A program made the translations under genes and the position numbers. DNA of 64,000 nt. It comes from Ceratodon purpureus (taxonomy: Eukaryota; Streptophyta; Bryopsida; Pseudoditrichales; Ditrichaceae). The stretch is taken from contig CM026431.1 of NCBI GenBank assembly GCA_014871385.1, positions 1,176,137 to 1,240,136 of the forward strand, in the 5' to 3' direction. Shown one piece after another: positions 22,306 to 32,530 of the stretch. Each line of letters begins with the position of its first letter. The first letter of the stretch is position 1. The notes below the pieces were generated by a model. The model was not told the DNA's origin and ran no database searches. It worked only from the letters and a program-made list of their open reading frames with translations.

Positions 22306-24474
22306 ATGGCGCACGTGCAGTGTTGCGTCCTTAGCCCCGGAACTCCGGTGAGGAAATCGGATATGGAGGAACTGATCACCGACCTCACCCGGATGAGGTG
22401 TGAGGGATTGTTGGCACGGCCGTGGTTACTGAAGAGTGAGGTGATGGTGAGGGAGGTCCTGGAAGGGCCGGACAATCGGTGGGATAATACGATCCGAGGC
22501 AAACCCACGCTGTGGAATGCGGAACAGTGGGCAGCAGCTTACGGTTTTGAGCAGACCGGTCTCCTTTGGGCGACCCGGACGGATAAATACGTGCAGGATA
22601 GGTTCCATGGGAAGATCCATAGGAATAATGGATACGAGATAGACGCCTGCAAGGATAGGAGGCAGAGGCAGGTCTTAGCTTTCCTCGTTCCGATCCTGTA
22701 TCCGCAAAAACCGGCACAGGTCACCATTACGGTCGGGAACACCATCCTCGGAGCGTACTCAGGAGAACGTCCGGTGAATTGGGCCGCACTCATGGCGGAA
22801 GTAGTGCAGAAGATGATTCCGGGGATCGGAAAGAAGCCGACCCCGATCTCCCCTTTCCTCTTTCACCTTTACCATGCGTATGAGTTGCTGAGCGATAAGG
22901 AGGACGAGACGTATACGCACGCGAAGAACTGCCTCAAATTTTCGGAGATTCCGCCCGGAATGGAACCCGATCCGCGAGGTGAGACCTCGGATACAACGTC
23001 CTCGGAAGATGAGGACGATACGAAGGAGGTTCCGAACCCTGGCGCTACTAGGGCTCACTCGAGATCACGATCGGAGCAACACGCGGAGCCCTCTACGGCC
23101 CGGGGAGATACGGAACGGAGAGAGGTCAGTTCCGAGCAGGGATTTCCGGTGGAACTATTTCGGGGGATTCGGGAGGAGACTCACCGGGCGCAAGCTTCTT
23201 ACGACCGGATCGAAACACTGTTCCGGAGGGTCTGTACATCGCTGGGAGGATGCTTACCGAAGGAGGTGATCCGAGAAGTGGAATTGTTGAAGGACGCCCC
23301 AAATCTTCGGAGTGAGAAGAAGCGGCTAGAGCTTCAGTTACAGGAGCTGACGAAGGAACTGGCAGCAAAGAGTGATGAGATCCGTAAGTTCCACGCCAAG
23401 CAGGAGGAGACCTTGGGGGAGCTTCGGAAGTTGGTGGGAAGTTCGGGTGCGGTAATCAACAAGGCCCGGCTGTTTGATGAGAACGTATTGCAGCCGGCCG
23501 ATTTCGAGGACAAGCAGAGGATCATCATGATCCTCTCCAAATGCGAGCACTCGATGAACCTGATCTTGAAGAAGGTCCGGCAGCTGCTCAATCCGAGTAC
23601 CGGAAGTCCTAGTTTCGGAGTCGCCGGTCGGAGTCTTCCGCTCCCCGGATCGCGTTCTCGGGCCGTTGTAGGAGAATCTCGCGGAGTAGGGTTCCGAACC
23701 CCGATAGGGAGTAACCTCCAAGTTGAGGAGCGGATGACAGTCGAAGAGGCCGCCATGACGAATCGGACGATCGCGGAGGTGATCCGGGAGCACCAAGCAC
23801 ATGTGGCGTCACCCGGAACCAGTACGGTCCAGCAAAGCTGCGCGATTCCCACAGGTCAGGTGGAGGTGACCGGAACGACAGTCACCGAGAGGCGGATCGA
23901 GGAGAGGACGGTTATGGAGCAGGTGACTCGGTCCGGGCCGCCGGATGTTCTTCCACGACTCGGAGATGAGGTGATCGTTGCGAATTACCGAGGGGAGATA
24001 GCGGGACCGGAATGGGGACGAGCTAGTTCACCACCCGGACGGACCCGAGTGACTCAGGAGGGGGGACTGACCCCTTCACCCACAGCCAAGACCGGAACGG
24101 TGACGCCTACTCCCACCGGAACGCCAGCAGCGGATTCCCCTTCGGACAGTGTCGGTGCTCGGAGGACTTTGCGGAAAAGGAAGGAGCCGACGGAGAAGGC
24201 CCCCATTACGATTTCAGAGTCCGACTCGGAGACGTACGAGAGCTCTCCGGTTGGGACAACCGGAACTGAAACTCGGACTCCTACGTCCGGAACCCCTCCC
24301 GCACATATGATCCCGAAGTCGCCCAAGTCTCCCAAGACCCGGATCGTTACCCGGTTGTCCTTGGAAGCTCAGGCGAGGGAGTCAAAGGCGGAACGGAGTG
24401 CTAGGCGCAAGGCGGCACGAGCAGCAGGGGCGGGCGGATCAGAGCCGCGGGTGACCAGGTCGAAGGATCGCTAG
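22306..24474 (+). CDS. Retroelement gag-like protein, nested in an intron
   Basis: An uninterrupted 722-residue ORF lying in the 3.6-kb intron (21829-25441) of the methyltransferase-like copy; the other introns there are mostly about 85-115 bp. The N-terminal 220 residues form a compact, Trp-rich, mostly helical domain (WNAEQWAAAYGFEQTGLLWATRTDKY) that I know from gag-like plant ORFs only by general resemblance. A Ser/Arg-rich linker and a coiled coil (LELQLQELTKELAAKSDEI, about residues 345-400) follow, then a long Thr/Pro/Ser-rich tail ending in a basic cluster (AERSARRKAARAAGAG). No zinc knuckle, protease, integrase or reverse transcriptase is seen, nor recognisable LTRs. Codons are rich in CGG/CCG/GGA, unlike the host exons, which supports an inserted origin. 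It is either a non-autonomous retroelement or a captured gag gene. Confidence 0.6.
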   Translation: MAHVQCCVLSPGTPVRKSDMEELITDLTRMRCEGLLARPWLLKSEVMVREVLEGPDNRWDNTIRGKPTLWNAEQWAAAYGFEQTGLLWATRTDKYVQDRFHGKIHRNNGYEIDACKDRRQRQVLAFLVPILYPQKPAQVTITVGNTILGAYSGERPVNWAALMAEVVQKMIPGIGKKPTPISPFLFHLYHAYELLSDKEDETYTHAKNCLKFSEIPPGMEPDPRGETSDTTSSEDEDDTKEVPNPGATRAHSRSRSEQHAEPSTARGDTERREVSSEQGFPVELFRGIREETHRAQASYDRIETLFRRVCTSLGGCLPKEVIREVELLKDAPNLRSEKKRLELQLQELTKELAAKSDEIRKFHAKQEETLGELRKLVGSSGAVINKARLFDENVLQPADFEDKQRIIMILSKCEHSMNLILKKVRQLLNPSTGSPSFGVAGRSLPLPGSRSRAVVGESRGVGFRTPIGSNLQVEERMTVEEAAMTNRTIAEVIREHQAHVASPGTSTVQQSCAIPTGQVEVTGTTVTERRIEERTVMEQVTRSGPPDVLPRLGDEVIVANYRGEIAGPEWGRASSPPGRTRVTQEGGLTPSPTAKTGTVTPTPTGTPAADSPSDSVGARRTLRKRKEPTEKAPITISESDSETYESSPVGTTGTETRTPTSGTPPAHMIPKSPKSPKTRIVTRLSLEAQARESKAERSARRKAARAAGAGGSEPRVTRSKDR

Positions 24475-25441
24475 CAGGAGAGCCACAAGAAGACAAAGAA
24501 GGGATAGATTCCTCTCGCTGCCACTTGCCGTAACTTTCCGGATTTATAGGAGTAGATTTCGGATCGGGAGATCCGTTCTAATCGTAAAGTAGAATTCTAG
24601 GTAGATGGTTAGGGATTAGGGTTTTGATTGAACTACCGGCGCCGCCGCTTTTGTGAAAGCCCCTGCTTACTTAAACGGGGAAGGCGATGCAGTCCGGGTC
24701 TTCGTTTTGCATGTTTTCTCCCTATATTCCTTATCAGTAAAGTATTCGTGTTTTGCAAGTACTGTGCGTGATTTCCCGCTAAGTGTGAATGATCCGGGAA
24801 GGATATGAGAGTTCCGCTGTAGCTCGAATAGGAAGGTGATGGGAGTTGTGACGAGACCCGAACCGGAAAGGAAATGGGATTGAGCGGAAAGATTTAGCGG
24901 ATTGTCGTAGGAGTGAAGCCTCACTGTTCCGTCCCCAAACCAACCTCATACGGAATAGCCGTCGCTAGGGTCGAAGCGGATCAAGGATTACTTGGTCGGG
25001 CTCCCTGAACTTCTGAAGAGGTTCCGTGCACAGTGAGAGGGGGAGTCGGAACGTGGTATGGGTCGCCTAGGGATAATCGGATCCTGGTTCTCCCTGATCC
25101 GGATTGGTTTGTCGTTGTAGTCTCACGGATCGGAGAGGATCGTTTGTGTGACCTGCTGGCCAGAGTACTCTAGGAGAGTTGTGAGACGGTAACTGATCCG
25201 AGACGTTGGGGTTTGTGGACGAAACACCTGATGAGAGAGAAGGAGAGAGAGAAGAATAGTTAAGGAGTTACGTTCGGAAGACACTATCCGAGCAGTGGCA
25301 AGGCTCGGAACGATTAGAAGTAACTACTTGGTGAAACACTATTGAATCCCTGGACGATACTCGGAACCTAGTGACGATACGGAGGTTTACGCTCAATTAG
25401 AGTGTTATCCGGATGTTAGTTACGTTTCCGTGTTCTGACAG
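24475..25441. other. Remainder of the host intron, downstream of the gag-like gene
   Basis: No ORF is supported. The sequence is rich in tccgga/cggaac words like the gag-like gene, so it probably belongs to the same insertion. It ends at the acceptor CTGACAG at 25435-25441. Confidence 0.5.
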
Positions 25442-26766
25442 GTGCCACGATGAGAATCATCTGGGAGTCGACTTGATCATTGTAGACATCCCTGAGAATC
25501 TTCTTGTCCCTCTCGTTTCCGATCCCCCTACAGTGATTCCTCCTTGGAACTCCCGTGAAAAGGATTATGTGTACGACATTTTCTATTTTGCAAGTCTTTA
25601 CTTGCAGAATGATGGCGCTCTGTGCATCATCTACAACAATGATCAAGCGTTGGCTACGGAGATTCTCGAAGAAGCTAGCGCCACTAAATTCGTCCTTTAC
25701 AAAGACTAGTGGGTCTTCAATGTGCTCGGCCTGACTTCTCCTACGAACCCCGGCAACCTAGTAATTTCATCCTTTCCTTTCGTTCTCTTTACTTAGTACT
25801 ATCCCTTCCGTTTATTCATATTGACATAATTTTGGTTGATTGCAGACTAATCGGTTCTGGATCCGCGTCATCGTTCGCGGTGGCGAGCCGCCATCTAAGT
25901 TCTCCTTTCAAACGAAGAAATCCGATGTCATACATGGCGACCTCAACATTACCGAGAGTGATGCGATTTTCAACTTTATTGACGTAGATTCTCAGCAAAT
26001 GAATGGGGATGTTCCATGGAGAGGGCCAAGAGAGAAAGCCCCTGAGGTGATGGAGAGCATAATTGGAGAGCTCTCGAAGCCTGGCGACATAGTCCTCGAC
26101 TGGAAGACAAGAACAGGTAACCATTTTTACATGTCTCTACATAATTAGTCCTCTCATTCCTTCCTCAGTTTCTCACTTCTTCACCATGCTATGAGTTGCA
26201 GGGGCCTCAGTCAAGGCTTGCCAGGCTATTGGTCGTCATATTATAGCTTTCGAGGATGACGAAGCCATATTCAACGCCATTCTCAAACCGTATATGGCTG
26301 CAAAATCTCCCATGGGCCCCTCTAAACATCCTAGACCGGCAGCAGCAGAGGAAGCACCAGCGAAGAAACAAAGACCCACTAAGTATTGTAAGTCTTACTC
26401 TAGAATTTGTATGTTTCGTGCAATTAATCTAGTATTATTTTTGTACGCAAATTTACCTATTCGATCTAACCACTTGTGGCTTTGCATTGCAGAGTAGTTG
26501 TGACAACACCGCCAAGTGGGCATAGAGCCGTGTCCACTCCATCGTGGCGTCTTCATTCCAGCCCAATTCAGCCTTTTAGACTTTCGGACTATGCAGAGGG
26601 CTTAACACAAGCGCTTCAATCTGGTGCACTTAGATATGTTCCTAGTCGGCCCACTAGTTTTGATCCCAGGGCCCTTCTATTTGTCGATGAAGAGGCTATA
26701 GAAGGAGATTCTGAGTCATCGGGTTCTGAGAGTGGAAGTAGCGATTGTAGCATGTTCTCAGTTTGA

Positions 26767-27111
26767 AAGAGGCCTCGGTCTATCATTGTTTTCATTTGAT
26801 TTGATTTGATTTCAGTGAACTTGATTACATACTCCATCGTCTACTCTATTGCAAACCACTTAAAGTATTCATGATTCTCATTTCCAGTTTATATTCATGT
26901 ATGTAAAGGTCTACAATTGCAAGTCTTTTTAGCTCTCAATTCTCATATGCTTGAAGGGAAAACCACTTCAGTGCTGAAGTTATTTTAGACTGTAAATTCT
27001 GTTCAGTACACTAGACAGTACTAACATGACCAACTACAATGCTCAGAATATATAGAGTACTCTAAATTTTTCCTTTATCAATGAACAAAATCTCACATTT
27101 CCATAGCCATG
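26767..27111. other. Intergenic, between convergent genes
   Basis: AT-rich 3' flank of the methyltransferase-like copy, running into the stop of the minus-strand gene at 27112. I see a tttgatttgatttgattt microsatellite near 26797 and nothing else. Confidence 0.5.
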
Positions 27112-27576
27112 TTACCTATTCTTGGGAGAGATCCAGATACCATCTCTCGGAGAAAGTTTCTCTCCTTCCGGCACATCCAAGACCTCATTCCCATTGGCCC
27201 ATAGCAATGTCCTCAACTGATCTAACTCAACGCAACTAAGTTCTCCAAGGGACGCTGTCTCTAACCTCTCGTTGTAAATTGGAGTTGCGAGTTTCCAAGA
27301 CCTCCTAAAAACACTCCAGCTGATGTTGAACCGATTAACTTCGTATTCATCCTTCGGACTCCAAAGGCGACCCTCGTTCGAAAAGTAATCCCACCTCGCT
27401 AGCCGAAGGCATGCGTATTCAGGACTGTTGTCAATCTCACGGTTCCACCTCTTCGACACAGCACGAGCGTTCTCGACGTCTTCAAACGTGATTACCGTCG
27501 GAGGAGTCCAACCCTGCGTGGCACTACTACCTATATGATCCCAGGGGTTAGGCCCATCCGCCATCCGCTTAAGCAA
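27112..27576 (-). CDS. Small protein with F-box-like sequence pattern
   Basis: A 154-residue intact ORF with a TATA box 134 bp upstream. The segment AVSKRWNREIDNSPEYACLR, with following Trp residues (RLWSP, SWKLATP), has the spacing of the second half of an F-box (VcKrWr..i...p.f..L), but no full motif is present and the assignment is tentative. It has no obvious partner nearby. It shares a short C-terminal pattern (L-C-x-x-E-L) with the protein encoded at 28000-28398, so the two could be relatives. Confidence 0.5.
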   Translation of the reverse strand: MLKRMADGPNPWDHIGSSATQGWTPPTVITFEDVENARAVSKRWNREIDNSPEYACLRLARWDYFSNEGRLWSPKDEYEVNRFNISWSVFRRSWKLATPIYNERLETASLGELSCVELDQLRTLLWANGNEVLDVPEGEKLSPRDGIWISPKNR

Positions 27577-27999
27577 ATCCTATAAAACCGTTTCACAGGC
27601 AACGACCTCAAATGAATCGCCCATACCTTCAAACACCTCCCTAGCAAGTACACGCTTGAGTTCTACAGAAATGATTGAGCTTATACAACTTCAAGGACGT
27701 CTGCTAATGCTTATATAGATTCTTGCTTGACACTTAAGCTAGGAATGCTCTTATCTAAAGACGGAGAATTCTTCGACGAAGACAAGCAGTGTGACATGGT
27801 ATACATCTTGGTTTCAGCAGCTCCATTATTGTACACGAACTCTGAAATATTCCACGAACTTTTAAGACCATTTCTTTTTGGTGGTTTCGAGTTCTCTTAT
27901 TCCTAGAATTATCTATATTATCTAAAAACATCATGCTGGAATACTCATATCTATATCCAATAAGGGACCAGATCTAAAGGAATGTATTCGAACACCCCA
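27577..27999 (-). promoter_or_regulatory. Promoter region with TATA box at 27710-27717
   Basis: On the minus strand TATATAAG (preceded by C) occupies 27710-27717, well placed for the start at 27576. The remainder is AT-rich with no ORF. Confidence 0.55.
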
Positions 28000-28398
28000 C
28001 TAGTCTTCACAGTAATAATCCTTCGGGGGATATACAGTCCAAGTCTTGTCGATATCAAACCAGCTGGTTTCGCCATCCGATATGATCACTTCGGGCAGCT
28101 GAACAACTGGATTCTCATCGATGGTGGATGGCAAGGGATACGGGATTAGGGACAACTCCATAATACGGAGAAGCTCATTCGTACAAAGCACTGTCCAACT
28201 CCATTCACCTTCACCAACATGGAGCCTTCCGATGTGCCTAAACGGTGGCAGGTCCATGCCTCGTTCCCTGGCGCGCTCCACCTCCAGCAGCCACGGCCGC
28301 AGCTCCTCATAACTCGCCGGTGCCTTTGGGGGCAAACCTACAGCCGCTCTCGTCCTCCTCGATCTCGCATTACACACCTTCGGCATCGCGCAACACAC
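28000..28398 (-). CDS. Unknown 132-residue protein
   Basis: An intact ORF beginning MCCAMPKVCNARSRRTRAAV and ending in an acidic tail. No domain is recognised. The central WTVLCTNELLRIMELS pattern is loosely like the C-terminal part of the gene at 27112. No TATA box is evident upstream, and the giant hAT element inserted 398 bp upstream of the start, so its promoter may have been displaced. Could be a remnant. Confidence 0.35.
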   Translation of the reverse strand: MCCAMPKVCNARSRRTRAAVGLPPKAPASYEELRPWLLEVERARERGMDLPPFRHIGRLHVGEGEWSWTVLCTNELLRIMELSLIPYPLPSTIDENPVVQLPEVIISDGETSWFDIDKTWTVYPPKDYYCED

Positions 28399-28803
28399 TA
28401 AATTGTTGTAGTCTTAAAACGTTCCACGCAAGCCTACAGATTGACCCCCCCGAACTCCTACGCTACCTTCGCATACAGCACAGAATGCCAACGACTGTGT
28501 CACTATCCAAATACGCCACGTAGAAACAAGCTCAAGAAACCAAGTGTGGCCTCCTTCTGTGGAACCCAGCTTACCAAGTGTTGTTTCATGATGAGAAACT
28601 CTTACTTGTATCACTCAAATGAAGAAGCTTCGCTGCCTAGGAAGAAAGAGAGCAGTTAAGATATTATACACAAATTTTGAAATATTCCTGGAAGTTTTCA
28701 AACCTTGCCTCCTTTATGTTCTGTGAAATTTGTTTTTTCCCTTGTGCATTTACATAATCCTAGGAAAGAATTATTTGTTTGATCTAAAACTCAACGCCTG
28801 ATC
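28399..28803. other. Intergenic flank of the hAT insertion
   Basis: No gene or repeat is seen apart from the left copy of the hAT target duplication, GCCTGATC at 28796-28803. Confidence 0.5.
28796..28803. repeat. hAT target-site duplication, left copy
   Basis: GCCTGATC, identical to 41017-41024 and immediately outside the CAGGGTTGT terminus. Confidence 0.92.
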
Positions 28804-29019
28804 CAGGGTTGTCTATTCGGACGGACATGGGCAAAATTTCCGGACATAGACGGACGGACGGACGGACGGACCGGTCGGTCCCCGGACATACTCGGACATT
28901 GAGGGGAGGAGGAAAATTACTAAGTTAGTTTTTTTTTTTACAACTTACCTATAGGGGAAACATATTGATGACATGGACAACGAACGATGACGGGGAATTC
29001 CACATATGCAAAAGGGGTG

Positions 29020-29272
29020 CCAGCATGTGTAGGGGGCGAGAGCGGGTTCAGGGGGGCGCGAGCGGGTTCAGGGGGGGGCGCGAGCGGGTTCAGGGGGGGC
29101 GCGAGCGGGTTCAGTGGGGGGGGCGCGAGCGGGTTCAGGGGGGGGGGCGCGAGCGGGTTCAGGGGGGGGCGCGAGCGGGTTCAGGGGGGGCGCGAGCGGG
29201 TTCAGGGGGGGGCGCGAGCGGGTTCAGGGGGGGGGGCGCGAGCGGGTTCAGGGGGGTTCAGGTAGATAGTAA
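29020..29272. repeat. GC minisatellite block 1 (in hAT)
   Basis: About ten units of GGGGGGCGCGAGCGGGTTCA, with G runs of variable length, on the plus strand, about 220 bp inside the left terminus and downstream of the RING gene. Apparent ORFs through it are low-complexity artefacts. Confidence 0.92.
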
Positions 29273-29514
29273 ATTTTTGACAATGCAAAAAAACCTAACA
29301 TTTTCATCAGAATAATATATTGGGGCTAAGCGCAATGACAAAAGTGTAAATTCAGCATAGAAAAAATGAGATACTCGTGAGCCAAAATACATGGACTTTG
29401 CAAAGTTGTATACATTTATGAAAGTAAAAGCATTTCATTACCAATTCAAACCAAAACATTACAAAAACTGTAGTATATGAAAACTAGTCACTTAGTACTA
29501 AGTTGTAACTATTC

Positions 29515-31893
29515 CTATTCATCTGCATCTACTCCCGCTATGCCACTTGGTCCCGCTCCATCGTCCAGCGTCAAGCTGCGCCTGGCTCTCGTCCGTGTTC
29601 GCCGGAATGGGCCATCACTTTCACTGAGAGAACGCAAAATTTGCGAGTTCCTCAATTCTCTCAATGTACGCAATGTCTGTGGAGAGTGTTCCTCCAGAAG
29701 AAAGTCAACAGCCTCATGTTTGAAAATTAACTTCCACTCCGAAAGAGACATTTGGACTGCATCACGGGCGGTCAAAGACATGAATTGACCTTCGAGGTCT
29801 GTAACCAATTCCCCGTCCTTGTTCCATATGAGGCCTTTTGGGTGATTACCAAGTTGGAACTTCCTATGCTTCGGATCCCAGTATCCATTCAAAGTCTGAT
29901 AGAAGAAATTTCGTTTTCCTTGGTCCTCCTTCTTTGATCCAATTATCTTCTTTGCCACCCTCACAATCTGATTGGGGTCATCCTCCCATCCCAACTCGTC
30001 ACTTACATTGCTCTTGAAGACCGAGTGAGTCTGGGCCCGCCAACTCCAAATCAAATCTTCCCCCCACATGTTGCGGTACTGTTCACCTGGTGTGTTTTCG
30101 GGATTTTTCTCATGGCTTGGTGGCATGTATGGAGTGAGTCCAAAAACCTCGTACAAGCGTTCATGGAACGGGGATTTGCACACCGGGCAAAATCTCCTTA
30201 CCAAAAAAATGTTAATTAAACACATAGGATGGAACATGTGGGTACATGATCCAACTGCCCATCCACCCTCAGGACCAAATGGATTTATACACACAGGGCA
30301 TTCTTTTGAACCATCCATCACCCACGGTTGAGGATTTGGCCAAAGCTTTCTGCTATTAACTCCTTCCTTCATTTGAAGATCATGGCACGAAGTTGCGTTT
30401 ACATCGAAATTCAACTTGGCCCAATCTATGAGTTCAGGATTCGATTCTTGCTTTGCCATGGTATCTGGATACATATCATCTGCGTTAGTCCATGAAGTGA
30501 GGCCAAAATTCCTTCGTTTGTTGTGTTGCAAGTACGATTCGTCGATCTTCTTGAACTCTAATGCAATTTGGCGACCGCGATCAACGCTGAGAATGGTTGC
30601 CACTTTCCACTCGTAGTATGCTTTAGCAAACTTAGAAACAAGGAGCCGCAAATCATTATTGGCTCTCTTCAATGTCTCCACTTCTCCCGTTAGAGCATCG
30701 GGTGGAAATGACAAGGAATCTTGACTTAATGGTCCATCGATGTCCACATAGGGTCGCGGGTATGGGGCTGGTGGAGGCAATATCACTCCAACTCGTCGTC
30801 GTTTTGCTGGAGTGGAAATATTCTCCAACACACCGGCCGTTGCAACATCAACCGTGTTGTTGATGTAAGATTCATCCACCAACATTGGATCTTGAACTAC
30901 AGGTATATCATTGGCTTGAGAAGACTGAGGTCTTTCTCGTTCTTGCAATTGATTGCGCAAATCTGATATTACTGCATCTTTTGCTGCTGATTCCAATCGT
31001 AGTTTTCGGATGGTCTCTTGTAACTCTGCAATGAAGCCATCCTTTTCTATTAGCTGTAATTGTAACTCCCCGACCTCCTCGGTCTGGTTAGACTGGTCAT
31101 TTCTAACTAGAACCGGCATGCCAAGAACCATCGTAGGTTCAGTTCCGACCACGTCCAAATTAGCTGCCGTATTTGGATCGTTTTCCACGAAGATGTTGTT
31201 CGCATCGTCGTGAGGTTCTATGACGTCCGCTGGATGGTTCACTGGAGGCTCTACAGCCATATTTGCTGGTGCTGCAATTCTACGTGGTGGACGTTCTCCA
31301 CGACGACCATCGGAATCAGAATCTGGTTCAGACTCTGCTGTATCAGGCTCCCGCACTTGTGTTTTTTCCTTCATTTTTTTCCCCAGGCCACCATCTGCGT
31401 ATTTCCTTTGTTTGGGAATGTCACGCTCTGTCGGCGCCCTAACACTCGGCGTGGATTTGATGGTGGACCAATCCACCACTTTGTGAAGCACCACCTCAGC
31501 ATACACCATTCTGCAAATGAACAATGGTACTTCATTGCGTTCAACACATCGTTGCTTGTATAGATGCTGGTAAACTTGTATAGAACGTTCAACAAACTCC
31601 GCATTCAAGCAATAATAGAGGTTAGCCTTGTCTGAGATCCTGTGTTTTCTGTGCCGATCATGTGGAAATATTTTTGTGATGTGGCACCACTCAATGAATT
31701 CCTCGCATGTGGAATATTTCCACGGTTCCGGCTCATCTTGCCAACCTCTAAATGCCAACTTTGTGGGGTTGTTCAGCACATGGAGCCGCTTCTTCATCTT
31801 CTTGCCACCACGCTTCCGTTCACGATCTCTGATTTTCTTCTTTTCGGCCTTGGTGAGTGGCCTTTCCTCCGCCGGATCTGGGTTTCCCTCCAT
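29515..31893 (-). CDS. RING-finger protein carried by the hAT element
   Basis: A single-exon 792-residue ORF. The N-terminus is strongly basic (KAEKKKIRDRERKR, GGKKMKKR), followed by a conserved-looking globular region to about residue 150 and an acidic Ser/Asp patch (ESEPDSDSD). A short coiled coil (LQLIEKDGFIAELQETIRKL) and a nuclear-signal-like AKRRRVG precede the RING. The RING domain spans about residues 532-572: CPVC at 532-535, then CTHMFHPMC, then CPVC at 569-572, giving a plausible zinc-binding set. About 220 further residues have Trp-rich motifs (WGEDLIWSWRAQ, LNGYWDPKHRKF). RING domains usually mark E3 ubiquitin ligases, so a role in protein turnover or in host-transposon interaction is possible but only inferred. 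Its promoter is at 32228-32235, next to a GC minisatellite. Confidence 0.8.
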   Translation of the reverse strand: MEGNPDPAEERPLTKAEKKKIRDRERKRGGKKMKKRLHVLNNPTKLAFRGWQDEPEPWKYSTCEEFIEWCHITKIFPHDRHRKHRISDKANLYYCLNAEFVERSIQVYQHLYKQRCVERNEVPLFICRMVYAEVVLHKVVDWSTIKSTPSVRAPTERDIPKQRKYADGGLGKKMKEKTQVREPDTAESEPDSDSDGRRGERPPRRIAAPANMAVEPPVNHPADVIEPHDDANNIFVENDPNTAANLDVVGTEPTMVLGMPVLVRNDQSNQTEEVGELQLQLIEKDGFIAELQETIRKLRLESAAKDAVISDLRNQLQERERPQSSQANDIPVVQDPMLVDESYINNTVDVATAGVLENISTPAKRRRVGVILPPPAPYPRPYVDIDGPLSQDSLSFPPDALTGEVETLKRANNDLRLLVSKFAKAYYEWKVATILSVDRGRQIALEFKKIDESYLQHNKRRNFGLTSWTNADDMYPDTMAKQESNPELIDWAKLNFDVNATSCHDLQMKEGVNSRKLWPNPQPWVMDGSKECPVCINPFGPEGGWAVGSCTHMFHPMCLINIFLVRRFCPVCKSPFHERLYEVFGLTPYMPPSHEKNPENTPGEQYRNMWGEDLIWSWRAQTHSVFKSNVSDELGWEDDPNQIVRVAKKIIGSKKEDQGKRNFFYQTLNGYWDPKHRKFQLGNHPKGLIWNKDGELVTDLEGQFMSLTARDAVQMSLSEWKLIFKHEAVDFLLEEHSPQTLRTLRELRNSQILRSLSESDGPFRRTRTRARRSLTLDDGAGPSGIAGVDADE

Positions 31894-32227
31894 CGTGGTG
31901 TACTGGTAAAGTTTTCTGTGTTAAAAAACACACCAACTCCTCAAAACTTCCCCCAATTGATTTTAAAATTTTCCTCGGTGGTTGATTATGGTATTGTAAC
32001 TATACTTTGTGGCCCACCCAAGTATTCAGCAATAAGCCACCATGAGGTAGTTTAGGGCCCGAATTCCCGGATGAGCGTACAAAATAAGGCTGAAAGCTGG
32101 TACGTGGCGTTGTCAAAATACTGAAGACCCCACCCAAGTACTCAGCAATAAGCCACCGTGAGGTAGTTCAAGGCCTGAGTGCCAAGGTGGAGCTAAAAAA
32201 AGTGGGGGGGGGAGGGCGCCCCCTTCA

Positions 32228-32235
32228 CTTATATA
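32228..32235 (-). promoter_or_regulatory. TATA box of the RING gene
   Basis: TATATAAG on the minus strand, within ACTATATAAG, about 335 bp before the ATG at 31893. A GC minisatellite abuts it on the upstream side. The kinase gene has the same ACTATATAAG context. Confidence 0.65.
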
Positions 32236-32530
32236 GTCGGGGGGGGGGGGGGGGGGGGCGCGAGCGGGGTCGGGGGGGCGCGACCGGGGTCGGGGGGGCG
32301 CGAGCGGCTGAGGGGGGGCGCGAGCGGGATTAAGGGGGGGCGCGCGCGGGTTTAGGGGGGGGCGCGAGCGGGTCTCGGGGGGGGGGGCGCGAGCGAGGCA
32401 GGGGGCGCGAGCGGGTATGGGGGGCGCGAGCGGGTATGGGGGGGGGCGCGAGCGGGTTCAGGGGAGGTGCGCAAGCCGGTATGGGGGGGCGCGAGCGGGA
32501 TCAAGGGGGGGCGCGAGAGGGTCCCCCCAT
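32236..32530. repeat. GC minisatellite block 2 (in hAT), upstream of RING gene
   Basis: About twelve units built on GGGGGGCGCGAGCGGG on the plus strand, with interspersed variants (gcgcgaccgggg, gcgcaagccgg). Confidence 0.92.

Larger units (their letters stand above)
20687..26766 (+). pseudogene. Second copy of the ParB-like family: 3' half with degenerate N4/N6 DNA methyltransferase domain
   Basis: Exons: 20687-20884 (YVESWRILLWDKAF, VVKRVTYR; aligns with the 769-1004 exon of the first copy), about 20950-21657, 21743-21828, 25442-25760, 25846-26116, 26202-26387 and 26495-26766, with compatible phases. The 25442-26387 part matches the beta-class N4/N6 methylase layout. Motif IV sits at GVDLIIVDIP, where DPPY would be expected. 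It is followed by KAPEVMESIIGELSKPGDIVLDW, then motif I at LDWKTRTGAS in place of LDPFxGSG, then GRHIIAFEDD. Both catalytic motifs are altered, so the domain is probably inactive. In-frame TAG codons at 21343-21345 and 25707-25709 interrupt otherwise coding-like sequence, and no AG acceptor is visible before the second exon. The last exon requires the second AG of an AGAG acceptor. Upstream exons (ParB-like) are absent. Confidence 0.72.

Noticed and set aside
21841-25441. Complete LTR retrotransposon around the gag-like gene
   Set aside because: I compared the left and right flanks and saw no long direct repeat, primer-binding site or pol gene, so only a gag-like ORF with a promoter is called.
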